Below are positions 40,201 through 52,176 of a stretch of DNA of 64,000 nt, piece by piece; position 1 is the stretch's first letter; every line of letters begins with the position of its first letter. Below the pieces are notes generated by a model that was given only the letters and a program-made list of their open reading frames with translations, was not told where the DNA came from and ran no database searches. Both the position numbers and the translations under genes were made by a program. Source of the stretch: Sycobia sp. Sy_11. Its lineage: Eukaryota > Arthropoda > Insecta > Hymenoptera > Epichrysomallidae. The DNA lies in assembly GCA_018907035.1 (NCBI GenBank), contig JACCIC010000221.1, positions 197,501-261,500 of the forward strand. The letters run 5' to 3'.

Positions 40201-43200
40201 ATAATAATAATTAATTAAATATTTTTAATTTTAAAATGCATAAAGGCATGGCGTTCTTCATAGAATTAAATAGTTCAAATCAACTCTTGGAATTGTTCGA
40301 GCGATTATAAAACACTAGCGGCTCGTCTTGCGATTCGGCTCGTTTTAACGCGCAAAGCCGGCGTATTCTACTTCCACGAGTCCGTGGAAAATCGATGCGC
40401 TCGATAGTAATTTGTCATCGGATGCCATTGGTCTTCAATTGAAATCCGCGTGTATCATTCGATAATCCGAAAGCGAGAAGAAGCCGTGACCCTTTGGCGC
40501 CCCCCCCCGCCGATTGGATATAATCGTCCCGGTCGCGCGGCGCTCGGAATAGCCTCCGCGACGCGGGTTTTGGCTTCCCTGGATTTTTGCGCGCGATGAA
40601 GTCGGCCAGCCCGTACGAAGCGAGCCGACGCGCGACGCGCGGCCAAAGCCTCGGACTCGGCCGGACCGCGTGGGCCCCGAGCTCCGGCGCCAAGCCACGC
40701 CATGCGAGTGTGTACGTAAGCGCTCCCCAATACCACGAAGCCCGTCTTCGCGCGGCCGCGCGTTCAAACTGCGATCGGGATTTACGGCTCGCGCCCTGGG
40801 GCGATATGAGTTTGGCGGGCGAGGGGGGGGGGGTCAAGAGTTGGTTCATCCCTAATATTCCCAGCGGCGTCGTATTCGTCGCGAGGGGGGGGGCGGCTGA
40901 TCTATTCGGTCCGGCGTGGACTATTTCTCGGGGAATTTATTCCGTTACTAAAGTTGCTCGGTAACGTTTATTAATCACCGAAGACCGTTTTTTTCTCCTC
41001 GATGTATATTTTGTTTCTATCTTCCTTTTTTTTTTATTGCATTTGTGAATTTAGTAAATTGCGCGTTATAGTTGGCGATTCGTTAGATTTTTATTTTTCT
41101 CAGATTTATTTATTTTTTTAATATTAACAAAGATTTTAATAAAAAAGTTTCTGGGAACAATTAATGTATAAATACAGTTTTACATAGATAACTCGGCTTT
41201 ATGTATAAATTTGTGAAAAGTACGGATGAACCCTGAAGTTTAGTTCTAATAGTATAACGTTTATACTAATAAATAGTTTTTATAGGTTCTACAGTCTTTA
41301 TACAATATAGTCTTTATACATCCTCTGCACTAATTGCTGTTAATTATTATTAATCTAGTACACAGTAGATTCTTTGAAGATGAATCATCTGATACCAAAG
41401 GTAAAATTAAATTTAGGTGGTGGGGGCAGTCAGCTTGCCCTTTACTAACGTAGTGCATAACTTAATTTTATAGTATTAGTAATAATGTCCAATTCAGATT
41501 TTACGGGGATGAATATAAACAAGGACAGTTTGACTGCCATTATATTAGTATAGTATATTATTGTATAAGGACTGTAAGATCGATAAAATTATTTATTAAT
41601 TTAGTTTACAACGGTGGAAATAAGTACAATTTATAATTAATGTCTAACATTTAGAGATTTAATTAATTTCAATCAAGATTATTACAAAAACCAGATAAAT
41701 ATTTTTATAGAAGACCATGTCTCTTTTATATATTTATATATTTTTATTATCGACAAACTCGTATTAGAAAGAACGGCGTATCCCTATTTTCTTGTATAAT
41801 TAAATACTTGAAATCCTTAACTATCTGTTGCAAAAATAATGTATCGCTCTTAAGAAAGTTGTAATTAACAGATAAACATAAAGTAACAAACTGAAGTTTG
41901 CATAAGAACTCCGTTAAACGTTAGCATCTCATTTTGTAGATCAACTAATCCTCTACCGAACAGCCATAATAACGCGTAAAATTTCTAACAGCTATTATGC
42001 ATAAAACTGAAGTGTTATTATTCTTAATCACAGAAAAGTTATATATACATATAACTTTATATATACTATATATACAACAATATACAGGAATACTATTATA
42101 TAATAATACATACAATACTACATATAACAATTCTTATATATATTAGTACAAAATGATTTTTCGAAATGTATGATTTTTTTTTTTACTTTAGACCTATTAA
42201 GCTGAATAAAATTTATTGACCATAATTATCACGTCTAATTTATTATTACAAGCCGCCCGGCTTTGAATAAAATTGAAAAGTTTTATATTAGTTTCTTGAA
42301 GCGGACAAGGAATTTTGTAATTAGGAAGCTCTATGTAAGACCGGAGAAACACATTATGAAATAATGGACAAAAGACGATGCTGATACTTTCTTTACCAGT
42401 CTAAACTATATATATATATAGATCCAAGGCCTTATTAAAAAGCGAATTTTGCCATTAAAGCGAGAGCATTATTTCATTAACAGGCGGCTACTCACCCTCC
42501 TTCTCCAGCTCCTTGGCGATGGCTTCGACGTATTCGGTTTGCGTAAAATCGTCCAGGCTCGGAACGTTCTTATTGTGCGCCTGTTAACAAACAATCGGTA
42601 CATTCTTAACAAGCGATTTTTCTCTCTTTCCTTTGGTGTTTTTTTTTTTTTTTATTTTTTTGTGTATTCTTCTCGACCAAATGTACCATGAACGATACGT
42701 GATACTTTAACGGATGATTAATTTATCACCGACTCTTTGAAACGCACCGTACTTGCTCGTTTCTAATGATTTGTTATGTTTTCGCTCGTATATTGCAGAT
42801 CCGCGATCGTTCCGGCCTGCGCGCCAAGCGTGCCAGATATCTGCGCTTTTAAACGAGATTTAGTAAAACTGCCGTGTCTCGGCGTCCAGAAGGCGGGGGC
42901 CCGACGACCTAGCGAAAGAATGCCTCGTTTCTTGTTTCCTTCTGCTTCCGTTCGGTCCTCGGACGCCAATGCGAATCCTATCGGGCGATCCGCCGGACCC
43001 CGAGACCCGCGGCCATCGTTTTATTTTGGTAACGGGCGACGACTTCGACTCCCCTCGCGGCCGCGCCCCTGCGTAAGCGCCACCTCGGGATCGCGCTACG
43101 CGCGGGACACGGCCTCGCGAGCCGCGCGCGACCGACCCAAGGGGCTTTTTTTTTTCTCGGCCAATTCCCGTACGCGGCGCGGTCGGCAGGCCGTCGCTCT

Positions 43201-45926
43201 CGCCGACCCGAGCGGCTGGAATCTTTTAGCCGCGGGGCTCGACAGCTCGTCTGGAATTTCAGCTGTCCGAATCCGGAGCGCGGAAAAGGCGCGGGATCGG
43301 ATAACGAGTTGGCAAACGATCCGCGCCCGCGTTTCGGGATCGGCGAAATTTAATTTCTTTCTCAAGTATCGTACGGTAATGAGGGGACCGACAGTGGCGT
43401 CGACGATTCATTTAAATTCATATTAGGTCAAACGGTACGCACTATTTTCTCGGTCCATCGTTCATCGAGCAGTTAGGATTTTTCGTTATTATCCTGTTAA
43501 TCTGCGCCATCGAGTGAAGCTCGCCGCGACATTATGCACAACGTTGTGGAAATGCAATATTTGCACAATATTATATTGCGTATATTTATATTGTAATACG
43601 AGGGGGAAGGTTCTTCGCTTTTTTTTTTTTTTTTTGGTGCAATTTCACTGACTTTTGATACTTTCAAAACAAAGCGATAAAAGTAAATCTTTATGCGGCC
43701 TTTCGGAAAATGAGAATATTCGGGATATAGAATATCTTTCCGAACTGGAAAGGAATATCTTTTTTTTTCTGATATACGAAAATTTGAAACTTTTTTTCTC
43801 TCTGCGAATCTTCCATAAAGATCTCGAGGCAAAATGATATAAGCAATATATATTGACTTTTGGCTTACAATTTGCTACATGTAACAATGAGCGTTGTTCT
43901 GCGTAGAAGTTAACTTATTTTTCGATTTTCTTTAAAAGAAAAAAAAAAACAAAAACAAAATGAAATTTCTGCTTAAGCATTATAATACATAGTATAACAC
44001 TGTTTAGAACTTGTATTGAATAAATAATTACGAAATTTTATTACCAAATTATATTAAGCATCCTACTTCGAGTTCAAAAGTAGCTTAATCGCAATTATTA
44101 ATTGAGACTAACCATTATCGTGCACCATATACAATATGAAAATAACATTATAATACTTTGAATAAAATCTTCGTGTTGCTTTATAAATTCATTTCTCTTC
44201 AATGGAAACGGATAACAAAAACAGAATTTTATAAGAAGCTATAAAAAGCAATATTGAGCCAGAGTCAGTCTTCCGTAGCATTATAAATAATACAATTTTA
44301 GAACTTTACATGTATATAACAAATTATAGCTTTATATTACAGTATAAAATTAGCGTATTTTCATGTTTTCAATAGAAAAAAAAACTGTACTTAATTTCAT
44401 ATGAATTACTGTAAATATTAGTCATTTCGTAATAATATAGAATGAGGTTTAAAGAAAGAATCTAGAAAAAGTCTAATTGGACCAAACAGCATATGTTTGA
44501 CCAGAAAATTAAGAAAAATTCAAATTGACCGAATTACTGCACTGCAACCCGAACTCACAGGAAATTTACCAAACAAATCGGACAAAAATCCATCGCAAAT
44601 TCAAATAGTCCCCATCCCTCCCCCCCCCACCCTCGTCGTAAAGCAATTGCCGGATATTTAATTTCGCTAATAAATACAAGGGGGGGGGCTCTTCGCGCGA
44701 CCGGCCGTCATAATAGCCACCGCTCGAAATTCAAGCCGATACGGGAGCCGCCCTTGTACCGCCCCCCCCCCCACAGTCCTCCAGCCACCTCCGCGTCCAC
44801 CGCTAAACGGCGCGCCTCGCTTTTCGAGCCGTATATATATATATATAAATTTATCATCGAATTACCAGCGCGACGCCGAAGCGCGGGGGCTCGAATTAAG
44901 ATACGCGAGGCCGAGGGCCCCCGCGGAGCGGGAGGCGGTACGGGCATACTTGCTGGCGCGACTCGATCGAGGATCCGCGATTATCCCGCGTGTCCCTCGC
45001 GCGTGCGATTCGGGAAATTTCGCGGGCGGCCGCGTGTACATTGTTTCGTCAACGAGGCTCGAAAAATTACGTCGACGCGGTCTTCCCGTTGTTGTTGTTG
45101 TCGTTGTCGTTGTTGTCGTTGTTGCTGCGAGCTTACTCTTTCATGCCCGTCTGTTATACTGTGAATCTTGAATCATTAATTTAGAATCAATCTTCTTTGG
45201 ATTTTATCATCTCATGCCTTTCTACTAGATCACTACCGTCTGTCACAATGCGAATCTTAAATTACGGATTTTTATCACTTAGACTTTATTTAGATTCTAT
45301 TTCATTTGGATCTTATTTAGATTTTATCATTTTCTATTTTTCTAGTAGGCTGCTATACCGTACTGACGAAGCTTTAATGAAAGAGTTGAGGTTGTAATCA
45401 TTCGGTTCTCTACCAATAGAGGGTTATTTTAAATTCGCTTCTTTTTTTTAAACGTAGAACGATTATTAAAAAAACAATTGATTTAGTAAATTAACTATCT
45501 TAGCATGAAACATTTGCCGTATTACCGTGACGTCAACACAAACTTTTCTCGAACTTTTTACCGATGAGCGTATTATTTTGGCCAAGAAATGAAAACATTT
45601 TTCGTAAATAACCTATCCTTTTATTTCTTTTTTTTCTTTTCTTTTTATTATTCATCTTTAAATTCACGGAGGCGGCCAAGACCAAGCCACGTCTAGAGCG
45701 AATCCGAGGATAATCGTATATAAGTTAAAGAGATAAGCCGTATAATAATAAGCCAAGGGTAATCTTCAATTTCCAAATATAATATTTGAAGAAGAACGAT
45801 CGTTTTGCTGATAAAGGAATATATGAAAAGTGTACGGTGTTAAGAGAATCCTGCGAGGGGCATTCCATTTGCATATTCGATAATCATAGTTGATGTGTGT
45901 TCATTATGATGTATATATATATGTGA

Positions 45927-45968
<42 letters not shown>

Positions 45969-46164
45969 ATACGAAGTACGCGAAATATAACCGATTTGTA
46001 TTGTGTGAGCGTAGTTTTATCGTCCCCCCGGCTAAACAAGATGCACTTGCGCTCTACGGGGGAAAGAATAAAATGACGATTCGTTAAATATAACGATGAG
46101 TATAACCATGGATCTAATGCAATGCGTACAATTTATAATATTAAAAAGGTTTCACGAGTACGTT

Positions 46165-46199
<35 letters not shown>

Positions 46200-47609
46200 C
46201 TCGTTTTTTTCTACCATTTTCAAGGCAAATTTCACAATCCCACAATGATGACAGTGGTAAAAATATAATTTAACTGTCGATTCTCGTTTCGCTCGTGATT
46301 TTATAAGAGGCGTGTAAGGAATTCATATATAACGTCGTTTAAACGTATAACTTTATACGAATGTACAGTTACGTCGGCCGCGAACGAGTAGTTACGGTCG
46401 TGCATTGTCGCACGAGTCTATAGTTATACCAATGTTATTTTTCTCATAAATCTATACAGAAATATCCTGTAGACGGCTATGGTCAACCCTCTCTGCGTTT
46501 GCCCGTATACACATGTTTCATTTTAATAAACATTTATTCAAAAGATCTTTATTAATTGCAGAAAAGCAGAAAACGACTCTTTTAATACTTAGACTATAAT
46601 TTTACCGTGATTGACGCTGATTTACGTTGACTTAAAGTTGCCACGACACTTAGAAATAAAGCCACTACCACCCGTGGTCATGTTGAGTCCTTAAGTACAG
46701 TTTAAAGTATAATAACTGCCAAAGATATCGGTAATTCTCGATGTACAGTACATATGGGTGTACAAAGGAACGGTCTTTCATCTCGAGATGAATGTTTTTT
46801 GTTTTTTTTTTTGTTTTTTGTTTTTCCTTTTATTATACTCGAGCTTACTCGTACCGGGATATCCATTAAAAATTGCGTGAAAACAAAAAAAAAATCGATC
46901 GATCGATGTTGAGCCAACAACGTATATCCCGTTACTTTACAGCGGAGAAAATCGATTGCGCATTATGTGCGGGTATCGGACGACCGAAATTAATCCTCTG
47001 ATACCTCTCCGTGCGATTACATTGTTAAACGCTTTAACGAGACCCGCTGCTCGGTCGCGTCTTCGATAACGCCTTAAATTATCCGCCATGTATCTTTAAT
47101 TAGCTCGCGGAGTAAATGGCGAATAATGAAAATAACGACGACTAGTCGATGCGAATGATTTTTCGATCGCGCCAAACGATGAAGCTGAAGTTCGCGACAA
47201 TTGAAATCTGCTGCGGTTTGTCGATGACAGTGGCTATCGCAAAAAAAAAAAAATAAATAAAAAAACACACAACAACGACAAAAACCGCTTGAAATTTCGA
47301 CAGCAACACTCCCCTCCCGTGGACACAATGCTCGAAATAAATATATATGGGCTCGAGGACAATCACGTACGCCTTGTCGCTATAACGATGGCGCAACACG
47401 CGCACCCCTGTCGTGCGCGTATACTGGGCGCTCGCGGCGCGATGATGTATACATAATAAATAAAGCGTATGAAAGTTAACTTCGCCAGCAGGCTGTCATC
47501 GATAGCGCCGTGGCGCATTAATATCGCCCTGGAATTATTTATGACGCCTCCGTCATCGAAAAGTTTTCTGCAAGTCCATGGAAATTTCGAAACTTGCACG
47601 GACTGAATT

Positions 47610-47688
<79 letters not shown>

Positions 47689-48118
47689 TAGTATGCGTAT
47701 GCGTGTGTCTGTGAGCGCGCGCGCGCGTATGCCGCTATCTAAATTAATCTAAAGAAGCTGCTTTATTAGTATGTATGAGAAAAGTTCATTGAAATATACC
47801 TGCAAGTTTATACTAGAGCTGAGCTTAAGCCGATATATATATATATATATATATATGCGTATAAAAATGAAATCCGAAATGCACGCCGGGTGGGATGGTC
47901 GAACGATTATAAAAACAGCGACCAGCGCAAAGTTAAGCCCGAAAAGGCGCTGTTGCGCATTCTGATTAACTATCGTGTCATTGCATGGCAATGAAAAGAT
48001 GAAAAAACATATATAAGAATCCTGCTTTGCTGAGCTACGCCTATAAATTCCATAGTTATTTTTTCATTTTTATATACGAAAACTCTTCTGTAGCGTTTCG
48101 TTTTGATCGTTCGCGCAA

Positions 48119-48190
<72 letters not shown>

Positions 48191-49183
48191 AATTCGTAAG
48201 TTACAATTGAATTTTAGCGTTTGAATCTACATTCAATTTTAGTCCGGATAATTGGGATCAATTACGCAAAATTAACATTATATATGTATTGGAAAAATGA
48301 TGCTTACCCATAAGTCGTGAAAAGATAATTAACCTTTTTGGTATATGCGCACATAATTGGAAAAGTTAATTGTAAGTAATTGCATTCTAAAACGTCTCGC
48401 ACTTGGGTTGAAAATTATAGAAACTAATTCGTTCTAAAGACCATTTATTTTAATGTTATATTTACAAATACTATTCGTGGGAGATAGTCAGTGTTTAAAA
48501 ATGATGTTGAATTGCGCTACGTGAAATTTACTCGTTGCATAGATAATTATATGAAGTGAATGTGTAAAGGGGAGCACAAGAAAGCTTTTACATACAGTAC
48601 TCATAGCGAGGCGAAGGAAAAGAGCAAATAAGCGCGAAACACGTATTGATTTTAATTTGCGTGTACACATTAGACGATATTTTACATTATTAATTACTAT
48701 TGCTACTGGAAATACAAAATCCGCCAACGATAAATTTTCTTAACAATCGTAACGCGATCATTGCTGTTTTATTTCGCACAGTTAGATTTCACTTCCGATA
48801 AGATTTATTAGATTAGATTTTTACATTTAAGTCGTTTTTCTTCTTTTGTTTCGATCGAGTGCAATTATCAGCGTCGGTGTTCGATCGAAGCAAATTTTAG
48901 AAATAAAAATAAATCTACACTCAAAGTGAATAGTTTCTTAATTTAACTTCCCTATCTCGTTTTAATTATTTTAAGTTTCTATCGTATAATATTAGAAATT
49001 CTCATTATTTCGCGGAACGACAAACATAATCTAAATCAACGGGGATCCTTACAATGCAATATCATTCTCATCATTAGATGCAAATATTTTTGATGAAAAA
49101 AACTATAAAGTTTTATTTACCACAATGGCTACCATATAACAGTATCTCGAAAATTTCGATTACTATACTAATTTTTGTGACTT

Positions 49184-49234
<51 letters not shown>

Positions 49235-49669
49235 TATAAACATATCATTATGTTACACTCGTTCACTTTGTATTCTAATCGTTTCTTCTTATATGACGAT
49301 CAAATTTTTCTTTATATAAATTTAAGAATATTCATTGATTAAAAAAAAATCTAGTCTATTGTCATTTTCAAATTTTATTTTGTTTCATTTATTAATTAAA
49401 GCAGAATTTTACGGCATAGTATGTTAAAAAAATGAAGAAAAGACAAAGAAACATTTAGTTTGATTTTGAATTGTCTAAATTTCATTAGCCCTTAATTGGA
49501 AAAAAAAATTCGCGCATTTTCTAATGCCACAGGCTCGAACGTAAAATATATGGTATCTTAAGAAAAGAAGAAGCAACAACAACAGCAGCAGTTACGACAA
49601 ATGTCGAAGATGAACTGGTGAAAATCGAGATAATCGTTCATATATCGAAGACGAGGGACTAGAATTCTC

Positions 49670-49722
<53 letters not shown>

Positions 49723-49853
49723 TATATGTTTACGCATATCCGTATACCTACCTGACTGAGCGACGCGGCCCTGCAGACGGCGAGGATCGCGCAGAGCGCG
49801 CCGGCCAAGGCGATCGGGCGCCCGGCGGCCGTCGAGCGAGACGTCGTCGTCAT
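27191..49853 (-). CDS. Orcokinin: Orcokinin neuropeptide precursor, 4 coding exons over 22.7 kb
   Basis: Secreted neuropeptide precursor, reconstructed as 292 residues. Minus-strand exons are 49853-49752, 42580-42496, 35915-35810 and 27776-27191. Phases are 0, 1 and 2 with donors gtaggt, gtgagt and gtaaat, and the sum is exactly 293 codons. Residues 1-30 form a signal peptide with hydrophobic core [13 protein letters not shown]. Exons 2 and 3 encode an acidic spacer ([20 protein letters not shown]) and a Gly/Ser/Asn-rich spacer. Exon 4 encodes nine peptides, each preceded by KR. Seven carry the orcokinin core N(F/L)DEIDR, for example [14 protein letters not shown] three times. Two are diverged: [18 protein letters not shown] and [14 protein letters not shown]. 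Family knowledge: insect orcokinins act in clock neurons and gut and in ecdysteroid control. No C-terminal amidation signal follows the core peptides, as is normal for orcokinins. I found no orcokinin-B type exon. The long gaps would be missed by simple gene finders. Confidence 0.93.
27930..28554. mobile_element. MITE-like element with CACTGAAAAAAA..TTTTTTTTCAGTG ends, carrying (TA)n
   Basis: Inverted ends CACTGAAAAAAATAATTT and AAATTTTTTTTCAGTG are flanked by TA. The flanks also read AAGATA and TAAGAT. It is about 625 bp, AT-rich and non-coding. The interior includes a 40-bp TA array and a (TAA)n tract. It lies in orcokinin intron 3, just upstream of exon 4, and shares its ends with the element at 25957-26708. 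Confidence 0.5.
28383..28452. repeat. (TA)n followed by (TAA)n/(TAAA)n
   Basis: TA runs at about 28383-28422, then TAA and TAAA repeats to about 28452. All of it lies within the MITE-like element. Confidence 0.95.
30124..30151. repeat. (TC)n microsatellite
   Basis: A TC run of about 28 bp in a GC-rich part of orcokinin intron 3. Confidence 0.93.
34242..34286. repeat. (TA)n microsatellite
   Basis: A TA run of about 45 bp. Confidence 0.96.
34816..34856. repeat. (TA)n microsatellite
   Basis: A TA run of about 41 bp. Confidence 0.96.
34902..34952. repeat. (TA)n plus (GA)n compound microsatellite
   Basis: About 32 bp of TA is followed by a GA run of about 18 bp. Confidence 0.95.
35810..35915 (-). 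CDS. Orcokinin: Orcokinin exon 3
   Basis: The 106-bp exon lies between GTAACAG|GT and CATAG|gtaaat. It completes a Gly codon from exon 2 and reads [20 protein letters not shown] then [14 protein letters not shown], ending in phase 2. There are no dibasic-flanked peptides. It is identified by exact phase agreement with both neighbours. Confidence 0.85.
37095..37141. repeat. (GA)n microsatellite
   Basis: A GA run of about 47 bp. Confidence 0.96.
37205..37253. repeat. (TA)n microsatellite
   Basis: A TA run of about 49 bp. Confidence 0.96.
42496..42580 (-). CDS. Orcokinin: Orcokinin exon 2
   Basis: The 85-bp exon is bounded by GTTAACAG|GCG and GGAGG|gtgagt. It reads [20 protein letters not shown] then IAKELEKE, ending in phase 1. 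It joins exon 1 in phase 0 and exon 3 in phase 1. The acidic [20 protein letters not shown] spacer is the kind of conserved segment expected after the signal peptide in insect orcokinin precursors. Confidence 0.9.
45088..45127. repeat. (TTG/TCG)n trinucleotide repeat
   Basis: GTT and GTC triplets alternate for about 40 bp. Confidence 0.9.
45936..45967. repeat. (GT)n microsatellite
   Basis: A GT run of about 32 bp following short TA runs. Confidence 0.95.
46162..46199. repeat. (TTTC)n microsatellite
   Basis: About nine TTTC units. Confidence 0.95.
47613..47685. repeat. (TC)n plus (TA)n compound microsatellite
   Basis: About 29 bp of TC is joined directly to about 43 bp of TA. Confidence 0.96.
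47833..47856. repeat. (TA)n microsatellite
   Basis: A TA run of about 24 bp. Confidence 0.9.
48121..48182. repeat. (TA)n microsatellite
   Basis: A TA run of about 62 bp. Confidence 0.97.
49188..49228. repeat. (TA)n microsatellite
   Basis: A TA run of about 41 bp, next to the 50-bp segment shared with 53.16 kb. Confidence 0.95.
49230..49282. repeat. 50-bp segment repeated in inverted orientation at 53157-53212
   Basis: From the TA tail through CATATCATTATGTTACACTC to TATTCTAATCGT the sequence equals the reverse complement of 53157-53212. I found no difference by eye. Part of it (GTTACACTCGTTCACTTTGT) recurs at 54783-54802. Homology stops at the end of this segment. Confidence 0.75.
49671..49716. 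repeat. (TA)n microsatellite
   Basis: A TA run of about 46 bp, 36 bp downstream of the orcokinin exon 1 donor. Confidence 0.96.
49752..49853 (-). CDS. Orcokinin: Orcokinin exon 1 (signal peptide)
   Basis: The ATG at 49853 opens [20 protein letters not shown], and a hydrophobic core to [12 protein letters not shown] ends at CAG|gtaggt in phase 0. A signal peptidase site is plausible after Ala29 or Ala30. The exon is GC-rich and surrounded by TA arrays. A CpG-rich stretch upstream (about 49.86-50.3 kb) is the likely promoter and 5' UTR. Confidence 0.85.
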
Positions 49854-49979
49854 CCTGCTGACTGCGAGCGACGACCCGAGCGCGTAACGGGGGTCCCGGT
49901 CGGGCAGAGGGGACCCGAAACGTCGTCGTCCGGGATCGCGGCGCCTGCTGCTTCTGCGTCTAAGTGGATATCTATGTAC

Positions 49980-50028
<49 letters not shown>

Positions 50029-50400
50029 TACATATATATAAATATACCGGGAGTCGTTCGCGCGTGGCCCGTCTCAATATAGCGAGTGCCTGTGCCGCGA
50101 GCGCGTGCCCCTTGAAATATATAGCGCCCGATCGCCGGGAGGGTGGTCGAAGAGGGCGCGAGCGCGTGCGCACCCGTCCCACGCCTCTCGCTCTCGCTCT
50201 CGTATACTCCCATCGCGGCGCGCGCGCGCGCTCTCGTTACGATGTACCGCGCACGCACATACATACGCTTTTCGCCTCTCCCCCCCCCCAGCCCCACTCC
50301 GTATATCTATGTGTCTGTGTGTGTATATATACGATCGTGTGCGCTCTCGCGATGGCGTAAACGCGATTTCGTAGGCGATGAAATTTTGGCTCTCGACCTA
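49854..50400. promoter_or_regulatory. CpG-rich region upstream of orcokinin exon 1
   Basis: GC- and CpG-rich sequence abuts the signal-peptide exon, with TA arrays on either side (49983-50025 and 50421-50461). It is the natural place for the orcokinin promoter and 5' UTR, but no TATA or initiator could be chosen with confidence. Open frames here overlap on both strands and are treated as chance. Confidence 0.35.
49983..50025. repeat. (TA)n microsatellite
   Basis: A TA run of about 43 bp. Confidence 0.96.
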
Positions 50401-50413
50401 TATGTATATGTAC

Positions 50414-50420
<7 letters not shown>

Positions 50421-50461
<41 letters not shown>
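50421..50461. repeat. (TA)n microsatellite
   Basis: A TA run of about 41 bp. Confidence 0.96.
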
Positions 50462-50463
<2 letters not shown>

Positions 50464-51756
50464 TGTAGATGCGTGCAACAGGCGACTTCTTCGGATGAGA
50501 TCTCTCGCATCATACAGGATTATGCGATTCCTACAGGCAAAGCTACAGTATTTTGTCTATTTTTCTACAATGTTTTTACCCTTAATTTTTAAATCGCTAG
50601 GAAAATAAATATGTCTTTATTCGCTAATTATTTTTTTTTTTTAATGTTTAAATTTTGAAAAAGCTTCAGTCCTGTTTTATACATTTTTGTTGTTAAAATG
50701 CGGATAAAAAAATGAAATTCAAGAAGCACATTTTAATGACCTAATTTATGGTAATTTTGAGGTAATCGTTTCTATAGAAATTTATCGCATATAACCGCTT
50801 ATTGCACAGCGACATCTCGGCTCTAATGAATTTTGTAACAATTACTTCTCACGAAAGCGCGACGATAATTAAGAAATGGCTGTACTACCGTAAGGTAAGT
50901 TCGTACGATATCTAGTCCATACGAAAGTCATTTGAATTTTCTCTCTGCCTGTAAAGTCCGAGTACGTAATTTTTTATTGTTTGCGAATAAAACATGAATT
51001 GCTACAAGTTATTTCGAGCAACAAAGTTTAGACTCGTTCAGGGAAATCGCGTTAATACACGTATTTGGAGCTTCATTATTACGCAATATTAGTATAAAAT
51101 TCATTAGGACTATATATACAATTACTAAAGAATTGTTAAAAAATTTCTTCTCTAACTTATACTCATACTTTACAATAATAATTTAATTTTTTGTTATTTA
51201 GTCTTTAGTTTAAATAGTATAGCATAATAAATAATTTTAAAACATAATTCAGTAGATTCAAAACATTTACATACGATAGTCATTTAATAGAAAAACTAAT
51301 TTTTTCGACAATTTCATCATTTTTAAGTGCGCTGTCCTTTTTCATTCTATTATTCGTTATTTTAATAAATTCTTTTCTGAAAAGTTTAGAAAATTTATTT
51401 TATTATTTTTTCGTTTTATATTTTGTTTTATTATTTGCATCGTATAGCTCTGATGAACTATTGTAATGTCTATATAAGGCTGTCTGAAGTTTCCATTCCT
51501 GAACGAATGATAAATATATATATATATGTCGTAAGATATGGATAAAAATATATTTTTATTAAAAAGCCTTATTCAAAAAGGAAAAAAAGAGAAAAAAAAC
51601 TTCAGCGCGAGCACAGAATTGTTAAAATCATAATATTTGATTTTAACGAATATATCAACCCCCGATATTTGCTCTTAAAGCATATAAATATATTATTTTA
51701 CGTAATAGATATATATTAGAGTAAAAAAACTTGCATTAAAACTTTTTGTATTCGCA

Positions 51757-51793
<37 letters not shown>

Positions 51794-52135
51794 TTTTTTT
51801 TTAATACGTTTAAGGGAGTTTCGAGGTACTGATAAATCTATGACGAAACAATCCAGCCTAAGCAAATTGTTTCTTTTTCACTGTCCTGCACTGAAACTTT
51901 TCGTTATTGTTTATACGCGATTACATTTACGACGCACGATCGTCAAACTTAGTTTATATATTTCTTTTACAGCATGTCCCTACCTAGCATGTATAACCAT
52001 AACGGGGAACGGAGAAAATGCAGTTATGGCATATTTGAAAATATGTAGCGTGCAGTTAGAAAAAAAAATAATTTCCTTTTTAGAAATCGTTCGGAGTGCT
52101 TTTACTTCTTAACAAGCTTTTTACGCCGATGAAAA

Positions 52136-52136
<1 letters not shown>

Positions 52137-52174
<38 letters not shown>
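52137..52174. repeat. Poly(A) tract of about 38 bp
   Basis: An uninterrupted A run follows GATGAAAACAAA. It could be the tail of a retroposed sequence, but no SINE or LINE body was recognised upstream. Confidence 0.9.

Positions 52175-52176
<2 letters not shown>

Larger units (their letters stand above)
35916..42495. other. Orcokinin intron 2
   Basis: 6.6 kb. It contains (GA)n and (TA)n near 37.1-37.3 kb and moderately GC-rich stretches at about 37.4-37.9, 38.6-39.3 and 40.3-40.96 kb. The last has runs of G and C and frames open on both strands (up to 144 codons). Nothing in it is recognisable as protein. Confidence 0.7.
42581..49751. other. Orcokinin intron 1
   Basis: 7.2 kb. It has GC islands at about 42.8-43.4 kb (with a 216-codon ATG frame that I reject as coding) and 44.6-45.15 kb. 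A TTG/TCG triplet repeat, (GT)n, (TTTC)n and four TA arrays lie towards the 5' end. A 50-bp stretch near 49.23 kb is repeated at 53.16 kb. Confidence 0.7.

Noticed and set aside
40415..40964. Overlapping 90-144 codon frames in orcokinin intron 2
   Set aside because: Several frames on both strands are open at once and the sequence has G and C homopolymers. No family resemblance.
42776..43426. 216-codon ATG frame in orcokinin intron 1
   Set aside because: It lies in a GC-rich island with overlapping antisense frames, has Arg/Pro/Ser-rich composition and no recognisable motif. Chance openness is expected in such DNA.
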